A DNA stretch of 32,279 bases from Streptomyces sp. MMG1121 (GTDB lineage: Bacteria; Actinomycetota; Actinomycetes; Streptomycetales; Streptomycetaceae). A model generated the notes under the pieces. The model saw only the letters and a list, made by a program, of their open reading frames with translations. It was not told the DNA's origin and did not search any database. Of this stretch, positions 14,380 to 23,434 are shown piece after piece (the first letter of the stretch is position 1; each line of letters opens with the position of its first letter). The translations under genes and the position numbers were made by a program. The stretch covers positions 1 through 32,279 of the forward strand of contig NZ_LGDV01000233.1 in the NCBI RefSeq assembly GCF_001280015.1. Reading direction: 5' to 3'.

Positions 14380-15564
14380 ATGACCTCCACCGCGCGCCCC
14401 CACCTCAACCGCCGGCTCGCCGAGTTCGGGACGACGATCTTCGCCGAGATGTCCGCCCTCGCCACGGCGACCGGGGCGATCAACCTCGGCCAGGGCTTCC
14501 CCGACACCGACGGCCCCGAGGAGATCCGGGAGGCCGCCGTGCGGGCGCTGCGCGAGGGCCGCGGCAACCAGTACCCGCCGGGCCCGGGCATCCCCGAGCT
14601 GCGCACCGCGATCGCCGCGCACCAGCGGCGACGCTACGGCCTGTCGTACGACCCCGACACCGAGGTGCTGGTCACGGCGGGCGCGACGGAGGCGATCGCG
14701 GCCGCGCTGCTGGCCCTGCTGGAGCCGGGCGACGAGGTCGTGGCCCTGGAGCCGTACTACGACTCGTACGCGGCGAGCATCGCGCTGGCGGGCGGCCGCC
14801 GGGTCCCGGTGACCCTGCGCCCGCAGACCGGCGAGGGGAGCGGTTTCCGACTCGATCTGGACGAGCTGCGCGCGGCCGTCACCGACCGCACCCGGCTGCT
14901 GCTGATCAACACCCCGCACAATCCGACCGGTACGGTCCTCACGCGCGCGGAGCTGGCCGCGATCGCCGAGCTGGCGGTCGAGCGGGATCTGCTGGTGGTG
15001 ACGGACGAGGTCTACGAGCACCTGGTGTTCGGCGACGCCGAGCATCTGCCGCTCGCCACGTTCCCGGGGATGCGCGAGCGCACGGTCACGATCGGCTCGG
15101 CCGGCAAGACGTTCTCCTTCACCGGCTGGAAGGTCGGCTGGGTGACGGCCGCGCCGGAACTGGTCACCGCGGTCCGTTCGGTGAAGCAGTTCCTGACCTA
15201 CGTCTCCTCGGGCCCCTTCCAGTACGCGGTCGCCGAGGCCCTCGCGCTGCCCGACTCCTACTTCGAGGACTTCCGCCGCTCGATGCTGGCCCGCCGCGAC
15301 ATCCTCGCCGAGGGCCTCACGGCGGCCGGCTTCCGGGTCTTCCAGCCGGCCGGCACCTACTTCATCACCACCGACATCCGCCCCCTCGGCGAGAAGGACG
15401 GCTTCGCCTTCTGCCGCGCGCTGCCCGAGCGGGCGGGCGTGGTGGCGATTCCCAACGCGGTCTTCTACGACGACCGGGAGGCGGGGGCACCGTTCGTGCG
15501 GTTCGCTTTCTGCAAGAGGGAGCACGTGCTGCGCGACGCGGTGCAACGGCTGCGGTCGCTGTAA
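14380..15564 (+). CDS. PLP-dependent aminotransferase (class I/II)
   Basis: This 394-residue fold-type I aminotransferase has NLGQGFPDTDGPEEI near the N-terminus, GNQYPPGPGIPELR, VTAGATEAI (cofactor phosphate), EPYYDSY, NTPHNPTGTV (Asn for PLP), VTDEVYEHL (Asp and Tyr) and the Schiff-base lysine in IGSAGKTFSFTGWKVGW (about residue 245). The closest groups are the YbdL/kynurenine-oxoglutarate transaminase and N-succinyldiaminopimelate aminotransferase types; sequence alone does not choose between them. I prefer ATG 14380, with CAGGATGA 6-10 nt upstream, over ATG 14371, whose AGG is too close. It is monocistronic or leads into the mannosyltransferase 94 bp on. A kynurenine substrate would tie it to the kyn genes 9 kb away, which is speculative. 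Confidence 0.9.
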   Translation: MTSTARPHLNRRLAEFGTTIFAEMSALATATGAINLGQGFPDTDGPEEIREAAVRALREGRGNQYPPGPGIPELRTAIAAHQRRRYGLSYDPDTEVLVTAGATEAIAAALLALLEPGDEVVALEPYYDSYAASIALAGGRRVPVTLRPQTGEGSGFRLDLDELRAAVTDRTRLLLINTPHNPTGTVLTRAELAAIAELAVERDLLVVTDEVYEHLVFGDAEHLPLATFPGMRERTVTIGSAGKTFSFTGWKVGWVTAAPELVTAVRSVKQFLTYVSSGPFQYAVAEALALPDSYFEDFRRSMLARRDILAEGLTAAGFRVFQPAGTYFITTDIRPLGEKDGFAFCRALPERAGVVAIPNAVFYDDREAGAPFVRFAFCKREHVLRDAVQRLRSL

Positions 15565-15658
15565 GAGCGCACGACGGCCCCGCAGACGGGCGACGACGGA
15601 CGGCACAACGGCGCGTCACCGCACGGCGGAACGGCACCGTCACGCATGGTGCTCAGAT

Positions 15659-16825
15659 GTGACCACCGCCAGCACCGTCCGCACCGTCAGCACCGTCCTC
15701 ACCCCGCCCAGGCCGGCGCGGCATCTCGTCGCCGTAGGACTCTTCCTCGGTGCCCGGCTCGCCGGCGCGGCCGTGCTCACCCTCGTCGCCCGGTTCACCG
15801 GGCAGAGCCCGCTCACGCTGCTCGGCCGGTCCTGGGACTCGGTCTGGTACCTGGGCATCGCCGTGCACGGCTACGGCCACGACCTGCCCTCGCACGACCC
15901 CGGCGTCCACAGCGACCTCGCGTTCTTCCCGCTGTACCCGGCGCTGGTGCGGACGCTGACGGCGCTGGTCCCGCTCGGCGGGGGCGGCGTCGGACTGCTG
16001 ATCTCGTGGACGGCGGCCGCGGTGGCCGCCACCGGGATCTACGCGGTCGGCTCCCGGCTGTACGGGCGGGCCACCGGGATCGCGCTGGTGCTGCTGTGGG
16101 GTCTGCTGCCGCACTCGGTGGTGCTGTCGATGGCGTACACCGAGCCGGTGCTGGCCGCGTGCGCGGCCTGGTCGCTGTACGCGGTACTGGCGGGCAACTG
16201 GCTGTGGGCGGGCGCGCTGGCGGCGCTCGCGGGGCTCTCCCGGCCGAACGGGTTCGCGGTCGCCGCCGCCGTACTGGCCACGGCCGGCTGCGAGGTGTGG
16301 CGGCGGCGCGGAAAAGTTACCCACAGGCTGTGGACGGGCGCGGCGCTCGCCCCGCTGGGCTGGACGGCGTACGTGCTGTGGGTCGGCCTGCACGAGGGCG
16401 ATCTGCTGGGCGGCTACTTCGAGGTGCAGCGGCAGTGGGGCTCGCGGTTCGACTTCGGGCGCGGCTCACTGCACGCCGTGCGCCTGATGCTGGCGCACGG
16501 CAGCCGGTTCGAGTTCACGATGGCGCTGCTGATCGTGGCGGCCGGGACGGTGCTGTACGCGCTGCTGCTGCTCGACCGCGCACCGCTGGCGCTGCTCGTG
16601 CACAGCGGGGTGCTGCTGCTGATCGCGCTCGGCGGGTCGGGCTTCTTCGAGTCCAAGCCGCGGTTCCTGCTGCCGGCGTTCCCGCTGCTGCTGCCGCTCG
16701 CGCACATGCTCGTGCGAACGGCGAGAACCCGGCCCTGGCACGCGACCGTGCTGGTCGCGACCCTGGCCGGGTTCAGCTATCTCTACGGCGCGTACCTGCT
16801 GCTGTACGCGCACGCCCCGCTGTAG
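15659..16825 (+). CDS. PIG-V/Gpi18-like membrane mannosyltransferase
   Basis: This 388-residue protein has about nine to ten membrane helices. The loop after helix 1 carries SWDSVWYLGIAVHGYG and FFPLYPALVR, the W-D-x-x-W/H-Y and F-P-x-Y-P pattern of the GPI mannosyltransferase 2 (PIG-V) clan. Later elements are SMAYTEPVLA, LAGLSRPNGFAV and FFESKPRFLLPAFPLL. Members use a polyprenyl-phosphate sugar on the outer membrane face, and the conserved Asp in WDS is the expected catalytic residue. The acceptor in Streptomyces is not known to me. GTG 15659 is the likely start but has no clear ribosome site. The gene ends 3 bp from the convergent YbjN gene. Confidence 0.8.
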   Translation: MTTASTVRTVSTVLTPPRPARHLVAVGLFLGARLAGAAVLTLVARFTGQSPLTLLGRSWDSVWYLGIAVHGYGHDLPSHDPGVHSDLAFFPLYPALVRTLTALVPLGGGGVGLLISWTAAAVAATGIYAVGSRLYGRATGIALVLLWGLLPHSVVLSMAYTEPVLAACAAWSLYAVLAGNWLWAGALAALAGLSRPNGFAVAAAVLATAGCEVWRRRGKVTHRLWTGAALAPLGWTAYVLWVGLHEGDLLGGYFEVQRQWGSRFDFGRGSLHAVRLMLAHGSRFEFTMALLIVAAGTVLYALLLLDRAPLALLVHSGVLLLIALGGSGFFESKPRFLLPAFPLLLPLAHMLVRTARTRPWHATVLVATLAGFSYLYGAYLLLYAHAPL

Positions 16826-16832
16826 GACCTAC
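16822..16832. other. Palindrome spanning two convergent stop codons
   Basis: GTAGGACCTAC holds the TAG of the plus-strand mannosyltransferase gene and the TAG of the minus-strand YbjN gene symmetrically. It is too short to be an independent terminator. Confidence 0.3.
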
Positions 16833-17368
16833 TGCTCGTCGTCCTCGGGCTTGTCCGCCTGGTCCGCCTCGTCGACGTCCTCCTCCAGGCCCAGCTGCTC
16901 GACGAGCCACTTGTCGAACTCGATCGCGGCCCGCACCCAGCTGACCGTCGAGGAGACGAAGTGGTTGATGTCGACACCCGTGCCGACCAGCATCTGGGCC
17001 TCGCCGATGAGGCGGACCGTGCCGTCGTCGTGGGTGTGGGTGTAGACCTTGGGCCACAGGGTGCGGCGGTTCCAGTCGTCGATGGACTCCAGCAGCTGCG
17101 GCTTCTCGTCGATCTGGTGGGGACGGTCGTAGAAGGTCCGCACCGAGAAGACGGCCTGCTCGGCCTCCCCGCGGAACATGAAGTACGTGCGGAACTGCTC
17201 CCACGGAGCCGCGAGGTCGCCCTCCTCGTCCACGACGTACTTCAGCTCCATCTGCTCGAGGAGCTGCTTCACAAGATCCTGATCCGGGACGACGGGGCCC
17301 GCCGGTCCTTGGGGCTGCGGTTCGGGCTGGCCCCCGAAGTTCGGAATCGAGGACGGGTCGATGCTCAC
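16829..17368 (-). CDS. YbjN domain-containing protein
   Basis: This 179-residue soluble protein carries a YbjN (type III secretion chaperone-like fold) domain: LVKQLLEQMELKYVVDEEGD, FRTYFMFRGEAEQAVFSVRTFYDR, LLESIDDWNRRTLWPKVYTH, TVRLIGEAQMLVGTGVDINHF, FVSSTVSWVRAAIEFDKWL. It ends in an acidic tail (EEDVDEADQADKPEDDE). YbjN proteins are thought to assist or stabilise partners, but the Streptomyces role is unknown. I chose GTG 17368 (VSIDPSSIPNF) with AAGGGA 8-9 nt upstream; the longer frame to 17485 is GC-rich leader without a start signal. It is separated from clpB by 138 bp of inverted repeats. Confidence 0.85.
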   Translation of the reverse strand: MSIDPSSIPNFGGQPEPQPQGPAGPVVPDQDLVKQLLEQMELKYVVDEEGDLAAPWEQFRTYFMFRGEAEQAVFSVRTFYDRPHQIDEKPQLLESIDDWNRRTLWPKVYTHTHDDGTVRLIGEAQMLVGTGVDINHFVSSTVSWVRAAIEFDKWLVEQLGLEEDVDEADQADKPEDDEQ

Positions 17369-17399
17369 CGTGAATTTCCCTTCGTACGGATTCCGCCAT

Positions 17400-17490
17400 C
17401 CTCCCCCATCCGGGGAGGGGGGTGGCAAGCCCGGGCGGCCCCGTGTCAGCCCGAGGCCGGCTTGTTCCCGCCGACCGGGTGCCACCCCCC
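17400..17490 (-). terminator. Nested inverted repeats between clpB and the YbjN gene
   Basis: GGGGGGTGGCA (17417-17427) and TGCCACCCCCC (17480-17490) are perfect 11-bp arms 52 nt apart. They enclose AAGCC/GGCTT and other GC pairs, making a long stem about 17 bp past the clpB stop. A second hairpin, CCTCCCC (17400-17406) and GGGGAGG (17412-17418), follows on the minus strand. Together they should end clpB transcription ahead of the YbjN gene. Confidence 0.55.
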
Positions 17491-17506
17491 TGGGGAGCGC
17501 CCCCGG

Positions 17507-20104
<2,598 letters not shown>

Positions 20105-20172
20105 GTGTCCGTTCTCCTCCTGCGTGACTCTCCACCACTACTTCTACTGCTGACTTAACCAGCGTACACAAA

Positions 20173-20193
20173 GTTGAGTCTATTCCGCTCAAG
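20173..20193. promoter_or_regulatory. HAIR operator (HspR binding site) upstream of clpB
   Basis: GTTGAGT-N7-GCTCAAG differs from the HAIR consensus CTTGAGT-N7-ACTCAAG by one base in each arm. Its position in the clpB-PPOX divergent region, 68 bp from clpB and 37 bp from the other start, fits HspR control of clpB. It could also affect the divergent gene. Confidence 0.88.
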
Positions 20194-20217
20194 GTAGGCG
20201 CGAGGCCCGTGCGGGAC

Positions 20218-20223
20218 TAGGTT
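20218..20223 (+). promoter_or_regulatory. Leaderless-type -10 of the PPOX-fold gene
   Basis: TAGGTT is followed by 7 nt and ATG 20231, with no ribosome binding site. The HAIR box ends 24 bp upstream of it, roughly where the -35 should be. Confidence 0.45.
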
Positions 20224-20230
20224 GCGGGGC

Positions 20231-20644
20231 ATGGCGAACCACTCGGTAGACCCGGCCGCCCCGGACGAGCAGTACCTCGCGTTCTGGCGGGAGCGGCATC
20301 TGTGCACGCTGACCACGCTCCGGCCCGACGGCAGCCCGCACGTGGTGCCGGTCGGGGTGACGTACGACGCGGAGACCGGACTGGCCAGGGTGATCACCAA
20401 TGTGACCAGCACGAAGGTACGGCACGTACGCACGGCCGGGGCCGAGGGCGCCCGGGTCGCGGTGTGCCAGGTGGACGGCCCGCGCTGGGCCACGCTGGAG
20501 GGGCGCGCACGGGTGCACACGGAGCCGGACCGGGTCGCGGAGGCGGTGCGGCGCTACGCCGAGCGCTACGAGCGGACGCCGGGACCGAATCCGGCGCGCG
20601 TGGTGATCGAGATCGAGGTCGAGCGGACACTGGGGCGCGGATGA
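20231..20644 (+). CDS. PPOX-class (pyridoxamine 5'-phosphate oxidase-fold) flavin/F420-dependent protein
   Basis: This 137-residue split-barrel protein resembles the F420-dependent Rv1155-type (TIGR03618) group: FWRERHLCTLTTLRPDGSPHVVPVGVTYD, LARVITNVTSTKVRHVR, VAVCQVDGPRWATLEGRARV and the tail ARVVIEIEVE. Members bind F420, FMN or heme and reduce small molecules or bind cofactor; the exact ligand cannot be read here. ATG 20231 fits a leaderless transcript. The TTG at 20222 used by a longer frame is rejected. It is divergent from clpB across a HAIR box, and a strong bidirectional hairpin lies downstream. Confidence 0.85.
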   Translation: MANHSVDPAAPDEQYLAFWRERHLCTLTTLRPDGSPHVVPVGVTYDAETGLARVITNVTSTKVRHVRTAGAEGARVAVCQVDGPRWATLEGRARVHTEPDRVAEAVRRYAERYERTPGPNPARVVIEIEVERTLGRG

Positions 20645-20720
20645 CGGCCACGGACGCAAGAGCCGAATATTTTCAGCCACCATGGAAGTGCGCCCGTTCC
20701 TGCACATATCCCCAGAAACT

Positions 20721-20761
20721 GCAGCGGCGTCACCGTGTTCAGGTCACGGTGACGCCGCTGC
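20721..20761. terminator. 17-bp perfect bidirectional hairpin terminator
   Basis: GCAGCGGCGTCACCGTG (20721-20737) and its exact complement (20745-20761) enclose a 7-nt loop between two convergent genes: the PPOX gene ending at 20644 and the Rieske-like gene ending at 20805. On the minus strand it is followed by AGTTTCT. It separates the core clpB region from the regulator cluster. Confidence 0.85.
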
Positions 20762-20804
20762 GGGGGGAAGCACCTGAGCGATCTGTTACGACGGGGGAAT
20801 CGCG

Positions 20805-21140
20805 TCAGGCACTGCGGGGGGTGGCCGAGACGGTCCGCAGGTCGGGCTCCGCCGGCTCGGCAAGCCGGTGGTCCCGCTGGTCCAGGTTCACAAAGATCAT
20901 TCCGTACCGGACGGCACAGCGCACCGGCTGCGGCGCACCACGCGGCTTGCGCAGGCACCGGTACGCCCGCACGTCCTCGTCCTCGTCCCGCGTCACGACG
21001 ACCGGCTCCCCGAACACGGTCACCATCAGCGAGTCACCGCCGTGCGGGATGGCGGTGACCAGGTCGATGAAGTGCCACCCGGAGCGGTATGCAGTGGCCA
21101 TTTCACGGCGGAAGGATCGGTCGTCGGGTGGAGTGGTCAC
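20805..21140 (-). CDS. Short Rieske-like protein apparently lacking the Fe-S ligands
   Basis: This 111-residue protein aligns by eye with the Rieske domain of ring-hydroxylating oxygenases: WHFIDLVTAIPHGGDSLMV, then GEPVVVTRDEDEDVRAYR, a block CLRKPRGAP where C-P-H-R-G-A is expected, and VRCAVRYGMIFVNLD where R-C-P-Y-H-G-W...G-L-I-W-V is expected. Both Cys-x-His type pairs are broken and the spacer between them is shortened, so a 2Fe-2S cluster seems unlikely. GTG 21140 has CAGGGAG upstream and lies 1 nt after the stop of the small peptide gene, so the two are coupled. The function is unknown; a ligand-binding or accessory role in the peptide system is inference. Confidence 0.6.
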   Translation of the reverse strand: MTTPPDDRSFRREMATAYRSGWHFIDLVTAIPHGGDSLMVTVFGEPVVVTRDEDEDVRAYRCLRKPRGAPQPVRCAVRYGMIFVNLDQRDHRLAEPAEPDLRTVSATPRSA

Positions 21141-21141
21141 A

Positions 21142-21315
21142 TCAGCTCCCTGAACTGTCTGCTGTATCCACACCAGCCGTGGAGACGGCCACCGCTGGCC
21201 ACTTACTGTCCGCTCGCATGTCACTCTTCACACCGAAGGGGCCACTCAGCACTCCCAGGGCCACAACGGCGGAGAAGGTGGCGACAAGCAGCGAGCGAAG
21301 CACCCTCTTACCCAT
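21142..21315 (-). CDS. 57-residue predicted secreted or membrane-anchored peptide
   Basis: The product begins MGKRVLRSLL, a positively charged n-region, then a hydrophobic core (LLVATFSAVVALGVLSG, about residues 9-25). A polar segment of about 30 residues follows, with SDMRADSKWPAV and an end in DTADSSGS. It has no Cys and no lipobox. I read it as an exported small peptide, possibly processed. ATG 21315 follows GAGGACG about 10 nt upstream; the frame continues upstream to 21396 but with non-coding character. It is the first gene of a two-gene unit with the Rieske-like gene and is divergent from the LuxR pair. It is not recognised as a named family and could be a signal, precursor or secreted effector. 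Confidence 0.62.
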   Translation of the reverse strand: MGKRVLRSLLVATFSAVVALGVLSGPFGVKSDMRADSKWPAVAVSTAGVDTADSSGS

Positions 21316-21385
21316 GATCGGCTTCGTCCTCACTTGAAGGTCCCCTCTTCCCCCGTCGAGATAAGACGATGGCTCATTCAGACAC

Positions 21386-21426
21386 GTCATGACCACATAA
21401 TCGGTGCATCATGTTCCTGCATGTTC
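21386..21426. promoter_or_regulatory. Divergent regulatory region between the peptide gene and the first LuxR gene
   Basis: This 132-bp gap (21316-21447) is markedly AT-richer than its surroundings. It holds a palindrome GTCATGAC (21386-21393), a -10-like CATAAT (21396-21401, plus strand) and a direct repeat CATGTTC at 21410-21416 and 21420-21426, spaced one helical turn apart. These are candidate binding sites for one of the adjacent regulators. No clean -35 is visible in either direction. Confidence 0.4.
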
Positions 21427-21447
21427 AGGACCCTGGGGGGTGGAGAT

Positions 21448-22431
21448 TTGACAATAAATCGGACAACCACGACACATCCCCATGGGGTCACGGAGCTGTG
21501 CGAGGAGGGCGGCCGACTTTACGCGCATGCCCTGCGTACAGGACGTATCTCACGGGTGGAGGCAAAGGCGGCTCCCTGCCTGATGGAGTTCGCCATGCTC
21601 CATCCCGACCCCGACGACCCGGACTGGTTGCTTCCGGTACCACCGGCGGTGGCTCTCACCCAGCGACTGACCCCCATCGAGCGTGAGATAGCCGACCGTA
21701 GGCGGTCGGCCATCGAACTGTCCGATCTCTTCGAGCCGTTTCTCGCACTGAGTACTCAGATGGCGTCCGCCACGCACTCCATCGCCGTGCTCGAGGGCAG
21801 CGACCGCATCAACGCCGCGCTCGACCTGGCCACGGCCGAGTGCCACACCGAGATGCTCACCATCCAGCCCAGCAACAACTTCACCGAACGCACGGTCAAA
21901 CAGGGGCTGGAACGCGACACGGCCATCGTGGACCGCGGTGTGCGGATCCGCACGCTGTACCAGCACACCGTGCGCTACAACCTGAAGCAGCTGGCCTACG
22001 TCGCCCAGCTCGCCAACGGCAAGGTGGAGTACCGCACCATCGACGAACTGGTGGAGCGCCTCATCATCTGCGACGAGACCGTCGCCTTCATCCCCACCCG
22101 CGACGACCAGCAGGTAGCCCTGGAGCTGCGCCACCCCGGGCTCGTGCGCTACCTCATCAAGGTCTTCGAGTTCATGTGGAGCCGAGCGGTTCCGCTGAGC
22201 GCCGGCGCTCCGTACGAGACCGCCCCCGACGGCATCACCGAGATCCAGCACTCCATCGCCAAGCTTCTGGTGGAGGGCCACGTCGACGAGGCGATAGCCC
22301 GTCGCCTGGGCATGAACGTCCGCACGTGCCGCGCCCACATCGCCAAGCTCGCGCAGGCCCTCGGCAGCGGCAGCCGCGCACAACTCGGCTTCCTCATCGC
22401 CCAGTCCGGCATGCTCGACCGGGAGCGATGA
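21448..22431 (+). CDS. LuxR-type HTH regulator with TrmB-like effector region, paralogue 1
   Basis: This 327-residue protein has an N-terminal segment with HPHGVTELCEEGGRLYAHALRTG and a leucine/proline-rich block (HPDPDDPDWLLPVPP). A central domain (about 100-250) follows with EMLTIQPS, RGVRIRTLYQHTVRYN, RTIDELVERLIICDETVAFIP and LELRHPGLVRYLIKVFEFMW. A C-terminal LuxR HTH (about 265-325) contains IAKLLVEGHVDEAIARRLGMNVRTCRAHIAKL. The central part resembles the phospholipase-D-like effector domain of TrmB-type regulators. I chose TTG 21448 with GGGGGGTGGAG upstream because the aligned starts of both paralogues fall here; the frame opens at TTG 21334, inside the divergent promoter. No receiver domain is present. 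It is divergent from the secreted peptide, which may be its target or ligand. Confidence 0.78.
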   Translation: MTINRTTTTHPHGVTELCEEGGRLYAHALRTGRISRVEAKAAPCLMEFAMLHPDPDDPDWLLPVPPAVALTQRLTPIEREIADRRRSAIELSDLFEPFLALSTQMASATHSIAVLEGSDRINAALDLATAECHTEMLTIQPSNNFTERTVKQGLERDTAIVDRGVRIRTLYQHTVRYNLKQLAYVAQLANGKVEYRTIDELVERLIICDETVAFIPTRDDQQVALELRHPGLVRYLIKVFEFMWSRAVPLSAGAPYETAPDGITEIQHSIAKLLVEGHVDEAIARRLGMNVRTCRAHIAKLAQALGSGSRAQLGFLIAQSGMLDRER

Positions 22432-22456
22432 AGCGCCCACGGGAGGAGAAGGCCGA

Positions 22457-23434
22457 TTGAGCGGGGCAACCCACGCGCAGCACGGGCCCGAGGAGCTGTG
22501 CGCCGCAGGCACGGCACTGTACGAACGCGCCCTGCACGACGGGCAGCTGAGGGCCGAGAACGCCCAGAACGTGCCCTGCCTGGCCGATTTCGGCCTCCTG
22601 CGGCCCTCCCTGGAGAATCCCGCACTCCTGGAGCCCGTACCGCCCGCCGTGGCCCTGCCCCGCCTCCTGCGCACGGCCGAGGACCGGATCGCCGGCGAAC
22701 GACGCCGCGCGGAACTGCTCGCCGAGACCTTCGAGCCACTGATGCGCATCGACGGCCGACGGACCGGGAGCGCCACGGACACCCCGACGCTGCGGCTCCT
22801 GAGCGGCAGCGCGCAGATCAACCAGGCCATCACCGAGGCCATGGACGGAGCACGCCATGAAGCGCTGTCCATCCAGCCGCACACGGTCCGAGACGCACCC
22901 CACGACCGCGCCCGGCTGCGCGACCAGGCCCTGCTGGACCGCGGCGGTCGTTTCCGCACCCTCTACCAGCACACGCTGCGCCATGCCCCGGCCGTCATCG
23001 CCTACCACGAGCAGCTGGACGGCGACTCACAGGCCCGCACCCTCGACGAGGTCACCGACCGCCTGATCGTCATCGACGGCGCCGTCGCCTACCTCCCCGC
23101 GAACGACGACGGCACGCTCGCCCTCGAAGTCCGCCACCCCGCCCTGCTCAGGTACTTCGTCACCACCTTCGACCGCCTCTGGCGCCTGGCCACCCCCATG
23201 TACCCCCAGGCGGTACAACCGCCCGCCGTCAACGGCATCACCCCCCGCCAGCGCGCCATAGCCGCCCTCCTCACAGAAGGCCACACCGACGCCGCCGTAG
23301 CCGAACGCCTCGGCATGAACATCCGCACCGCCCGTCTGCACATCGCCAAACTCGCCGCCACCCTCGGCAGCGACAGCCGGGCGCAGCTCGGCTATCTCAT
23401 CGCACGGTCGGGGATTCTTGGTCAGGAACCGTGA
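22457..23434 (+). CDS. LuxR-type HTH regulator, paralogue 2
   Basis: This 325-residue paralogue of the preceding gene starts 25 bp downstream in the same direction, with TTG 22457 after a strong GGAGGAGAAGG. It shares the N-terminal GPEELCAAGTALYERALHDG, the central SIQPHTV, RGGRFRTLYQHTLRHAP, RTLDEVTDRLIVIDGAVAYLP and LEVRHPALLRYFVTTFDRLW, and the HTH with IAALLTEGHTDAAVAERLGMNIRTARLHIAKL. The HTH has Ala in place of the Cys seen in the other two (RTC to RTA). The pair looks like a tandem duplication with divergence, probably co-transcribed. Its last 38 bp overlap the 3' end of the opposing paralogue 3. The inducer is unknown. Confidence 0.8.
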   Translation: MSGATHAQHGPEELCAAGTALYERALHDGQLRAENAQNVPCLADFGLLRPSLENPALLEPVPPAVALPRLLRTAEDRIAGERRRAELLAETFEPLMRIDGRRTGSATDTPTLRLLSGSAQINQAITEAMDGARHEALSIQPHTVRDAPHDRARLRDQALLDRGGRFRTLYQHTLRHAPAVIAYHEQLDGDSQARTLDEVTDRLIVIDGAVAYLPANDDGTLALEVRHPALLRYFVTTFDRLWRLATPMYPQAVQPPAVNGITPRQRAIAALLTEGHTDAAVAERLGMNIRTARLHIAKLAATLGSDSRAQLGYLIARSGILGQEP

